The position numbers and the translations under genes are program-made. Shown here piece after piece: positions 33,353-40,865 of a DNA stretch of 64,000 nt. Origin of the DNA: Jejubacter sp036620675 (GTDB lineage Bacteria > Pseudomonadota > Gammaproteobacteria > Enterobacterales > Enterobacteriaceae). The first letter of the stretch is position 1. Every line of letters starts with the position of its first letter. The notes below the pieces were generated by a model. That model was not told where the DNA came from and did no database searches. It saw only the letters and a list, made by a program, of their open reading frames with translations. The DNA is taken from assembly GCA_036620675.1 (NCBI GenBank), contig JAZHEE010000011.1; one strand, 5' to 3'.

Positions 33353-35230
33353 ATGAAGCTATTATCAGCCCTGACGCTGGGGGCGTTATTGTCCTCTGGC
33401 GCGTTTGCCGCCTCAGTCCCCTGGTATCCCGTCCATTATGAAGATATTCCCGTTCCGGAAGGCGTGGCGCCCTGGCTACCCACCTTTTCTGACGATGGCG
33501 CGACGGTCTGGTTCCAGAACCAGTACGACGGCAATATCTGGCGGATAACGCTGAGTGATAAAACCGCGCACTGTGTAACCTGCGAATTCAGCGATCGCCC
33601 TCAGGCCCTGGAGTCCGGCTTCAGCTATGCGCTGGCAGATAACCGACGTCTGTTTATCGCCACCCGGGAACTCAGTCCCATCGGCGGCAGCGACGATAAA
33701 ACCGCTTTCGACGGCTGGATGCTTGAATGTCAGCCATCGTTGACGCAATGCGACAGCCATCAGTTTGTTCCTGTTTCAATGGACGGTGACCGCCAGGGAA
33801 TGCCGGAAAACGTACGTCTGCTGATGCGCCGGACATGGCACCTGGCGCCGGATGGCGTACATCTGGGGTGGACCGATATCCGTTCGGATGGCACGGCGAT
33901 GCTGGTGGGCGCGCTGGAACGTCAGGAGGATCGCTATCAGATAAAAGATCTGCGGGTTATTAATCCGCCAGTTCCGGATAGCGCGGTAGACAGGGCTGAA
34001 TATGCCTCTCAGCTGTGGGAGCTTAAGTCCTTTGTCGATGGTGGCCGTTCGGCGCTGGTGGTGGCGGAACTTAACAGCAACATCGATCCCTGGAAAGTGG
34101 AGCTGGCCACGGGTAAGGCGACCCGCATGACCGCCTACGGCGACTGGGACGAGGACGGCGCCATCTCCCCGGACGGCAGTATGGAAGTGGTCTATTCATG
34201 GCGCACCCGCCAGCGGCTGGAGGTGACATCGGCTATTCCGCAACTGCGGAACTTTATCGCACTGCCGCTGATGACTAACATTTTCGTCTCCTGGATCTCC
34301 ACCTGGCCGGGATTCCAGTGCGATCTTTCGCCGTGGCTGTTGCCGGGGGATGGCGACAACGGCGGTAAGCTTGTGGGGCAGCCGCTGCGGATATACAGCG
34401 ATAGCGAAACGGCGGGCAACAACCTGGCGGCGCTGCCGTTCTGGAGTCCGGATTCCACGCGTATTCTGTTGCAGGGGCGTCTGCGTGAGCCGGTGCCGGA
34501 CGACTACTCAGAAGCGGTAAAAACCAAGGGGCTGGTGCCGCCGCGAGTCATGATGGTGCGCCTTGAACGCGACGCCAGCCAGCCGCAGCCTAAGGCGAGT
34601 ACGATGATTGGCGACTGGGCGCCGGCGGTAAGCGAATGGCGCGGCGTTATGGCTAACGATCGCACCGAAACCCTGGCAGGCCGGGCATCCGGCAGCGTGG
34701 TGGTGACCTGGCGCGGCGATCTGATTAGCGGCGGAGTGGATGCGACTTTCAACGACTTCAGCGACGACGGAAAAACCTTCGTCAACGGCACGATGACCTC
34801 GCAGATGACGCAGCGGCCCACGGCGGAAAACCTGCCGCAGATCCATATCGATATTCGGGTCAGCGGCGAAAACCAGGGCAGTATGAAAGCGGATATCGTG
34901 AAGCAGCTGGATAATACCCTCCAGGGCGACTGGCAGAGCGTTTATAACGGCGTCGCCCGTTCCGGGCTGCCCGTTGTAGGGCCATGTTACAGCAAACTGC
35001 CGCAGAAAACGCCACTCCAGGCAACCCGCAGCAGAGAAGGGCGGGAGACGCTGATTACCGTTCAGGCCGATATTCACGGCGACGTTCGCCCGGTACAGAA
35101 TGCCAGCGTTAAGGCGAACGGCAGGACGGTGAAAACCGATGCCAGGGGCAAGGTGCGGCTGCGCGATGTGCAAGGGGCAATTAATGTGAGTGCAGGTGAA
35201 ACCTTCCTGCCAGTAACGCTGACGCCGTAG
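33353..35230 (+). CDS. Large secreted protein with propeller-like repeats, function unknown
   Basis: 625 residues with a clear signal peptide (MKLLSALTLGALLSSGAFA). Several WD40/PD40-like blades are visible (PTFSDDGATVWFQNQYDGNIW, GAISPDGSMEVVYSWRTR, LPFWSPDSTRILLQGRL), as in TolB-type periplasmic propellers. Cysteines occur in pairs (HCVTCEF; ECQPSLTQC), suggesting disulfides. The C-terminal ~90 residues look like a separate beta domain. The ATG follows AAGGAAATAGC. It lies just upstream of ansB in the same direction, but joint function is not evident. E. coli has a different gene here (yggM). Confidence 0.65.
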   Translation: MKLLSALTLGALLSSGAFAASVPWYPVHYEDIPVPEGVAPWLPTFSDDGATVWFQNQYDGNIWRITLSDKTAHCVTCEFSDRPQALESGFSYALADNRRLFIATRELSPIGGSDDKTAFDGWMLECQPSLTQCDSHQFVPVSMDGDRQGMPENVRLLMRRTWHLAPDGVHLGWTDIRSDGTAMLVGALERQEDRYQIKDLRVINPPVPDSAVDRAEYASQLWELKSFVDGGRSALVVAELNSNIDPWKVELATGKATRMTAYGDWDEDGAISPDGSMEVVYSWRTRQRLEVTSAIPQLRNFIALPLMTNIFVSWISTWPGFQCDLSPWLLPGDGDNGGKLVGQPLRIYSDSETAGNNLAALPFWSPDSTRILLQGRLREPVPDDYSEAVKTKGLVPPRVMMVRLERDASQPQPKASTMIGDWAPAVSEWRGVMANDRTETLAGRASGSVVVTWRGDLISGGVDATFNDFSDDGKTFVNGTMTSQMTQRPTAENLPQIHIDIRVSGENQGSMKADIVKQLDNTLQGDWQSVYNGVARSGLPVVGPCYSKLPQKTPLQATRSREGRETLITVQADIHGDVRPVQNASVKANGRTVKTDARGKVRLRDVQGAINVSAGETFLPVTLTP

Positions 35231-35308
35231 CCGTTACCTGGACGGCATCACATTATTCGCTGGCGGCGCTGGGATAATGCGGAAAGTTTATCTGTCTGGA
35301 GAAATCAC

Positions 35309-36355
35309 ATGAATCTTTTAAGGAAAACGGCCCTGGCCGCGCTGACAATGGGATTTAGCGGCGCAGCGCTGGCCCTGCCCAATATTATGCTGTTAGCTAC
35401 GGGAGGAACCATTGCCGGCGGCGGAGATTCGGCAACGGCTTCAAATTATACGGCAGGAAAGGTTGGCGTCGAAAATCTGGTGGATGCCGTTCCCCAGTTG
35501 AAGGATATTGCGGTGATTAAAGGTGAGCAGGTGGTGAATATCGGCTCTCAGGATATGAATGACGAGGTCTGGCTAACCCTTGCGAAAAAGATCAACGCCG
35601 GGTGCGATAAAACCGATGGTTTTGTGATTACCCACGGCACCGATACCATGGAAGAGACCGCTTATTTCCTTAACCTGACGGTGAAGTGTGACAAGCCGGT
35701 GGTGCTGACGGGCGCTATGCGTCCGTCGACTTCAATGAGCGCGGATGGCCCCTTTAATCTCTACAACGCAGTGGTTACCGCCGCCGATAAAGCGTCCGCC
35801 GGTCGTGGCGTGCTGGTGGTGATGAACGACAGCGTATTCGACGCTCGTGACGTCACCAAAACCAATACCACCAATGTCGCTACCTTTCAGTCCGTTAACG
35901 CGGGCCCGCTGGGCTATATTCACAACGGTAAAATCGATTATCAGCGCACGCCGGTGCGTAAGCACACCACTGCCACGCCGTTCGACGTCTCCCAACTGAC
36001 CAGCCTGCCGAAGGTGGGGATTGTTTATAACTACGCCAACGCCTCTGACCTTCCGGCTAAGGCATTGCTCGGTGATGGTTATGTGGGAATTGTCAGCGCG
36101 GGCGTCGGCAACGGTAATCTGTATCAAACGCTGTTTGATACCCTGGCGACCGCCGCCCATAAAGGTGTTGCCGTTGTACGTTCGTCGCGGGTGCCGAGCG
36201 GCGCCACCACCCGGGATGCTGAAGTCGATGACGCGAAGTACGGCTTTGTGGCCGCTGGTACGCTGAACCCGCAGAAAGCACGGGTTTTGCTGCAACTGGC
36301 CTTAACGCAGACCAAAGATCCGCAGCGGATTCAGGCGATGTTTGACCAGTATTAA
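35309..36355 (+). CDS. ansB: Periplasmic L-asparaginase II
   Basis: Hydrolyses asparagine to aspartate and ammonia in the periplasm. 348 residues with a 22-residue signal peptide ending ALA. The first catalytic Thr is in LLATGGTIAGGG; the second triad is in ITHGTDTMEETAYFL (Thr, Asp), with the Lys in GAMRPSTSMSADG context. There are two Cys, as in the E. coli enzyme. Upstream spacing of 78 bases gives room for its own promoter. Confidence 0.96.
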   Translation: MNLLRKTALAALTMGFSGAALALPNIMLLATGGTIAGGGDSATASNYTAGKVGVENLVDAVPQLKDIAVIKGEQVVNIGSQDMNDEVWLTLAKKINAGCDKTDGFVITHGTDTMEETAYFLNLTVKCDKPVVLTGAMRPSTSMSADGPFNLYNAVVTAADKASAGRGVLVVMNDSVFDARDVTKTNTTNVATFQSVNAGPLGYIHNGKIDYQRTPVRKHTTATPFDVSQLTSLPKVGIVYNYANASDLPAKALLGDGYVGIVSAGVGNGNLYQTLFDTLATAAHKGVAVVRSSRVPSGATTRDAEVDDAKYGFVAAGTLNPQKARVLLQLALTQTKDPQRIQAMFDQY

Positions 36356-36361
36356 GTGACA

Positions 36362-36392
36362 GGGCCGTGCGGAGCAGAGCTCCGCACGGCCC
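36362..36392. terminator. Hairpin between ansB and hemW
   Basis: A perfect 14-base stem (gggccgtgcggagc with gctccgcacggccc) and three-base loop in the 41-base gap of two convergent genes. Very stable; probably ends both transcripts, although no T tract follows. Confidence 0.7.
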
Positions 36393-36396
36393 GATA

Positions 36397-37533
36397 CTAT
36401 TCCGCCAGAAAAAGCTCCAGCAGGGAATTCAGAAACAGTTTGCCGTGTTCGGTTATCTGCCAGTGCTGCGCGGTTTCCGTCAGGTAGCCATGGGCGATGG
36501 CTTCGTCAATCTGCGGGCGCACTACCGACTCCATCAGTCCGGTATACAGCGTGAATTCGCGGCGCGGCGCGGGTTCCAGCAGGCGGAAACGGTTCATAAA
36601 GAATTCGAACGGCTTATCGACGTTGTCCACTTCATGCTGACGATCCCGGTAGTTGCCCTGCATATAGCCGCGTGGATGACGGGTCTTGGCGGTACGCAGA
36701 ATGCGCCCGTCCGGAAAGGTCACCTTGCCGTGAGCGCCGCAGCCAATCCCCAGATAATCGCCAAAGCGCCAGTAGTTCAGGTTGTGCTGGCACTGGTAGC
36801 CCTTTCTTGCGTAAGCCGAGGTCTCATACTGACGATAGCCCGCCTCGGTCAACAGCTTATGTCCCTGTTCGAAGATGCTCCACAGCGCGTCGTCGTCGGG
36901 CAGCACCGGCGGGCGTGAGCCAAACAGGGTGTTGGGCTCAATGGTCAACTGATACCAGGAAAGGTGGGGCGGATTAAGTTCAATCGCCTGACGCAGATCC
37001 GCCAGCGCCTGTTCCGGCGTCTGATCCGGCAGACCGTGCATCAGATCCAGATTGAAGCTACGCAGGCCCAACCCGGCGGCCAGGCGCGCGGCGCGCTTTG
37101 CCTCTTCCGGGCCGTGAATGCGCCCAAGACGCTGGAGTTTAGGCGTGCTGAAACTCTGTACTCCAATAGAGATGCGATTAACGCCGGCAGCCTGATAATC
37201 GACAAAGCGATCCGCCTCTACGGTGCCGGGATTGGCCTCCATAGTGATCTCTGCGTCTTTCGCCAGCCGCAGCCGCTCGCGCACGCCGTCCAGCAGTTGC
37301 TGCATTGCAGTGCCTGAGAGCAGGCTGGGGGTGCCGCCGCCGATAAATATCGTCGCCACTTCGCGTTCCTGGACGTATGCCATATCGTCGTCCAGATCGC
37401 GCAGCAGGTGCGCCACGTAGTCGTCGTGGGGCACCTCGCCCTTGAGCGCGTGGGAGTTAAAGTCGCAGTAAGGACACTTCTGCACGCACCAGGGAATGTG
37501 AATGTACAGGCTCAGGGGAGGCAGCTTAGCCAT
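36397..37533 (-). CDS. hemW: HemW, radical-SAM haem chaperone
   Basis: 378 residues starting at MAKLPPLSLYIHIPWCVQKC, the same point as E. coli HemW. The radical-SAM cluster motif is C-x3-C-x2-C (CVQKCPYC), followed by FIGGGTPSLL. HemW binds haem and passes it to target enzymes; it is not a coproporphyrinogen oxidase. The start overlaps the rdgB end by 8 bases, so it is translated in the yggS-yggT-yggU-rdgB-hemW line. Confidence 0.96.
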   Translation of the reverse strand: MAKLPPLSLYIHIPWCVQKCPYCDFNSHALKGEVPHDDYVAHLLRDLDDDMAYVQEREVATIFIGGGTPSLLSGTAMQQLLDGVRERLRLAKDAEITMEANPGTVEADRFVDYQAAGVNRISIGVQSFSTPKLQRLGRIHGPEEAKRAARLAAGLGLRSFNLDLMHGLPDQTPEQALADLRQAIELNPPHLSWYQLTIEPNTLFGSRPPVLPDDDALWSIFEQGHKLLTEAGYRQYETSAYARKGYQCQHNLNYWRFGDYLGIGCGAHGKVTFPDGRILRTAKTRHPRGYMQGNYRDRQHEVDNVDKPFEFFMNRFRLLEPAPRREFTLYTGLMESVVRPQIDEAIAHGYLTETAQHWQITEHGKLFLNSLLELFLAE

Positions 37534-38119
37534 TGCGCATCGCATCCAGCAGCAGTTTGAGCGCCTGACCGCGGTGGGAAACCGCGCGCTTCTCATCCTG
37601 GCTCATCTGTGCCGCGGTTTTACCCGCGTCGGGCACGAAAAAGACCGGATCGTAGCCAAAGCCGCCTTCGCCCGCAGGCGCCCGGGTAATCTCGCCGGCC
37701 CAGCTACCGTGGCATACCAGCGGTGTGGGATCTTCGGCATGGCGCAGATAGACCAGTACGCAGTGAAAGCGCGCCTGGCGCTTATCGTCCGGCACCTTTT
37801 CCAGCGCCTGAAGCAGCTTTTCCAGGTTCTGGCGATCGCTGGCATCAATGCCCGCGTAGCGGGCCGAATAGATACCCGGCGCGCCGCCCAGGGCGTCCAC
37901 CGCCAGACCGGAATCGTCGGCGATAGCGGGCAGGCCAGTCACCCTGGCAGCGTGGCGGGCTTTAAGAATGGCGTTTTCAATAAAGGTCAGGCCGGTCTCT
38001 TCGGCGGAATCGACTCCGAGTTCGGTCTGGGCCACCACCGTCAGGCCAAAGTCCTGAAGCAGCGAGGCCAGCTCACGCACTTTGCCGGCATTACCGGTGG
38101 CGAGTACTACGTTTTGCAT
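37526..38119 (-). CDS. rdgB: Non-canonical purine NTP pyrophosphatase RdgB
   Basis: Hydrolyses dITP and XTP, keeping hypoxanthine and xanthine out of DNA. 197 residues: MQNVVLATGNAGKVREL is the Ham1/RdgB substrate loop, with DDSGLAVDAL and the C-terminal SHRGQALK motif. It overlaps hemW. The gap to yggU is 77 bases and holds half of an intergenic repeat. Confidence 0.97.
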   Translation of the reverse strand: MQNVVLATGNAGKVRELASLLQDFGLTVVAQTELGVDSAEETGLTFIENAILKARHAARVTGLPAIADDSGLAVDALGGAPGIYSARYAGIDASDRQNLEKLLQALEKVPDDKRQARFHCVLVYLRHAEDPTPLVCHGSWAGEITRAPAGEGGFGYDPVFFVPDAGKTAAQMSQDEKRAVSHRGQALKLLLDAMRNG

Positions 38120-38139
38120 AGCGTAATCCTGTCTGTGAT

Positions 38140-38264
38140 TATACCCTTCATTCTTCGAGCTGCAGGCGCGTTGGCTTCACCCGCTCCCCCGGGAGTTTAC
38201 TGATGTAAACTCCCGGGGATTCGCTCCTTTGCCGCCTTCCTGCAACTCGAATTATTTTGGGTAT
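38140..38264. repeat. Palindromic intergenic repeat, copy 1
   Basis: About 125 bases with complementary ends (tataccc...gggta; cttgc-type tgcaggcgcgttgg with ccttcctgca) and a central inverted repeat gggagtttac/gtaaactccc. Two more copies lie at 60230 and 62542. This copy covers the end of yggU. Confidence 0.85.
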
Positions 38265-38553
38265 GGTCGAGAAGTGCCGCGACGGAGGTCGGGATTTGTT
38301 GCGGATGGTGGATGACTATCTGTTTGTGGCGACCGGTTTCGCCCTTTTCTATCACCACCTGGCTTTTAGCGACCCGAAACTGTTTCGCCAGGTACTTCAC
38401 CAGATGGGCGTTGGCCTGGCCGTCTACCGGCGGGGCGGTAATGGCGACTTTCAGTTCGTCGCCATGTTCGCCGATAATGGCATCGCGGCTGGATTTGGGC
38501 TGGACGTAGAGTCGTAACACCAGCCCATCCGCCGTTTGACTGACGGCACTCAC
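38197..38553 (-). CDS. yggU: YggU, DUF167 protein with a repeat-derived tail
   Basis: DUF167 protein of unknown function. The GTG at 38553 overlaps the yggT stop (GTGA) and gives the N-terminus MSAVSQTADGLVLRLYVQPK, matching E. coli YggU. The conserved part ends at about residue 96. The frame then continues for ~22 residues (NNSSCRKAAKERIPGSLHQ), which are encoded by the intergenic repeat, so the native stop has been lost to the insertion. Confidence 0.92.
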   Translation of the reverse strand: MSAVSQTADGLVLRLYVQPKSSRDAIIGEHGDELKVAITAPPVDGQANAHLVKYLAKQFRVAKSQVVIEKGETGRHKQIVIHHPQQIPTSVAALLDHTQNNSSCRKAAKERIPGSLHQ

Positions 38554-39104
38554 AGCAAGTACCACAGCCCCGGGAACAGATCCATGCCAAGGTAGTTCAG
38601 CAGATAGAGCACCAGAATCACTCCCATGCCGGAAAAGTCGATACCGCCCATAGCGGGCAGAATGCGACGAATCGGCGCCATCAGCGGCTCGGTCAGCTGC
38701 ATCAGCACGAATTCAAACGGACTGCGCCCCTGGCTGACCCAGCTCATAATGGCGCGAATCAGGATCATCCAGAACACCAGGGTACCGGCCGATTTCAGCA
38801 GCGACAGCAGCCCTACCAGCAGATTCATGGGATCCAGCGCCAGGCTGCCGGTCTGAATCAGCAGCAGAATAGGGTACTTCAGCGTGGTCAGCAAGAAGGC
38901 CAGCAGCAGCGAGGCGCTATCAATAGGGCCCATCGCCGGAATAATGCGACGCAGCGGCCCGATAATCGGCTGGGTGATTTTAACGATGAACTGTGAAAAG
39001 GGGTTATAGAAATCGCAGCGCGACCACTGCATCCAGATGCGCAGCAGCAGCACCATGACATACAGGTCGATCAGCGTTTTGACAATGAAAGTCAACGTCA
39101 GCAT
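38550..39104 (-). CDS. yggT: YggT family inner-membrane protein
   Basis: 184 residues made of two YggT repeats, each with a pair of membrane segments and a conserved amphipathic NPF/PIRRILP motif (PLRRIIPAMGPID and PIRRILPAMGGID). Linked in E. coli to osmotic shock and potassium tolerance. It is translationally coupled to yggU and 15 bases after yggS. Confidence 0.95.
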   Translation of the reverse strand: MLTLTFIVKTLIDLYVMVLLLRIWMQWSRCDFYNPFSQFIVKITQPIIGPLRRIIPAMGPIDSASLLLAFLLTTLKYPILLLIQTGSLALDPMNLLVGLLSLLKSAGTLVFWMILIRAIMSWVSQGRSPFEFVLMQLTEPLMAPIRRILPAMGGIDFSGMGVILVLYLLNYLGMDLFPGLWYLL

Positions 39105-39119
39105 GGTGTTCCTCTGTAA

Positions 39120-39833
39120 TTATTGTGGCTGGCGCGAGGAATAGTCCCGCGCGCCGAAAATGGCGGTTCCAATGCGCACCATAGTGCTACCAGCCGCGAT
39201 AGCCGCGTCCATGTCATCGGTCATGCCCAACGATAGCGTATCCACGGTGGAATAACGCTCTTTTAGCCGCGTAAATGCTACAGCCATCTGGCTTGCCACG
39301 GCAAACTGGCGCTGCCAGTCACTTTCCGGCGCCGGAATCGCCATCAGCCCGCGCAGCGTCAGGCGCGGTAGTTCCGCCACCTGAGCCGCCAGGGCATCCA
39401 GCGCTTCCAGCGCAATTCCGGATTTACTCTGTTCGTTACTGATATTGACCTGAATCAGCACGTTCAGCGGCGCCATCTCGGCCGGGCGCTGGTCGTTCAG
39501 GCGGGTGGCGATACGCAGGCTCCCCAGGGTGTGGCACCAGTCGAAATGTTCGGCTACCAGACGGCTTTTGTTGGACTGGAGCGGGCCGATAAAGTGCCAT
39601 ATCAGATTGTTAGCGCCGCACGCTTTGAAATGGAGGATCTTCTCCACCCCTTCCTGAACGTAATTCTCGCCAAAGGCACGCTGACCGGCGGCGATGGCTT
39701 CTTCGATAGCGCTCGCAGGTTTGGTTTTGCTGACTGCAAGCAGCGTAACTTCTTCAGGAGATCGCCCGCAACGCTGGGCCGCGGCGGAGATTTTGCGCTG
39801 AACCTGCGCTAAGTTGTGGGCTATGTCGCTCAT
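39120..39833 (-). CDS. yggS: YggS/PLPBP, PLP homeostasis protein
   Basis: 237 residues from the ATG at 39833 (MSDIAHNLAQVQ), matching E. coli. PLP-binding lysine in LLAVSKTKP, then FGENYVQEG, HFIGPLQSNK and the phosphate-binding LSLGMTDD. It binds pyridoxal phosphate without a known reaction and balances vitamin B6 pools. Starts further upstream lie in the divergent promoter region shared with yggR. Confidence 0.96.
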   Translation of the reverse strand: MSDIAHNLAQVQRKISAAAQRCGRSPEEVTLLAVSKTKPASAIEEAIAAGQRAFGENYVQEGVEKILHFKACGANNLIWHFIGPLQSNKSRLVAEHFDWCHTLGSLRIATRLNDQRPAEMAPLNVLIQVNISNEQSKSGIALEALDALAAQVAELPRLTLRGLMAIPAPESDWQRQFAVASQMAVAFTRLKERYSTVDTLSLGMTDDMDAAIAAGSTMVRIGTAIFGARDYSSRQPQ

Positions 39834-39854
39834 TGATGCCTGGGATGTCATAAC

Positions 39855-40865
39855 ATGGAAGAAATCGTGACCCAAATAGTGGCTCATAGTGTAAAGCATT
39901 ACGTCTCGGATCTACACCTGTGCGCGCGTCAGCCAGCCCGTTGGCGACGTCAGGGTATGCTGGAAGAACTGCCCGGCGGGGCGCCGGAGCCGGAAAGCCT
40001 GCTGCAGATGTGGTTGACCCCGGTTCAACGGGCGCAGTTCGAAGACTGCGGGCAGCTCGATTTCGCGGTGACGCTAAAGGATGGACGGCGAATGCGCGCC
40101 AGCGCTTTTCGCCAGTGTTTCGGGGTGTCGCTGGCCCTGAGGCTGTTGCCGGAAGAAGCCCCCCGGCTTGCGCAGATAGACGCGCCTTCGCCAATTCCGG
40201 CGTTGCTGGAAAGCGACGGCGGACTGCTGCTGGTGACAGGCGCTACCGGCAGCGGCAAATCCAGTACGCTGGCTGCGATGGTGGATCATATCAATACCCA
40301 CCACGCGCGCCATATTGTGACGCTGGAAGATCCCATTGAATTTATTCATCACTCAAGACGTAGTCTGGTACAGCAGCGCGAAATCGGGGAGCACTGCCCG
40401 GATTTTAACGCCGGGTTGCGAGCGGCGCTGCGCGAAGATCCCGATGTTATCCTGCTGGGGGAGCTGCGCGATGAGCAGAGCATTCGTCTGGCGCTGACCG
40501 CCGCCGAAACCGGGCACCTGGTGCTCGCCACGCTGCATACTCGCGGCGCGCCCCAGGCTATTGAACGGCTGGCGGATAGTTTTTCCGCCCCGGAGCAGGG
40601 GCGGGTGCGTTCGCAACTGGCAGGCAGCCTGCGGGCGGTGCTGGCCCAGAGGCTGGTTGCGGCCAGGGACGGCGGGCGGGTGGCGCTGTTTGAACTGATG
40701 ATCAATATTCCCGCCGTCGCCAGCCTGATACGCGAAGGCAAGCTGCACCAGCTCCCCGGGGTACTGCAAACCGGCAGACAGTTTGGTATGCAGACCTTTA
40801 GCCAGAGCATGGCGCAGCGCGAACAGCAGGGCGTGCTGGCCGTTATGCCTCCGGTTCAGCCGTAA
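39855..40865 (+). CDS. yggR: YggR, PilT-like secretion ATPase
   Basis: 336-residue GspE/PilT-family hexameric ATPase. Walker A is GATGSGKSST, the Walker B and Asp box region is DPDVILLGELRD, and HLVLATLHT is the His box. Such ATPases retract type IV pili, but no pilus genes are nearby and the E. coli role is unclear. Its 3' end overlaps the opposite-strand oxidoreductase by 23 bases. Confidence 0.93.
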   Translation: MEEIVTQIVAHSVKHYVSDLHLCARQPARWRRQGMLEELPGGAPEPESLLQMWLTPVQRAQFEDCGQLDFAVTLKDGRRMRASAFRQCFGVSLALRLLPEEAPRLAQIDAPSPIPALLESDGGLLLVTGATGSGKSSTLAAMVDHINTHHARHIVTLEDPIEFIHHSRRSLVQQREIGEHCPDFNAGLRAALREDPDVILLGELRDEQSIRLALTAAETGHLVLATLHTRGAPQAIERLADSFSAPEQGRVRSQLAGSLRAVLAQRLVAARDGGRVALFELMINIPAVASLIREGKLHQLPGVLQTGRQFGMQTFSQSMAQREQQGVLAVMPPVQP

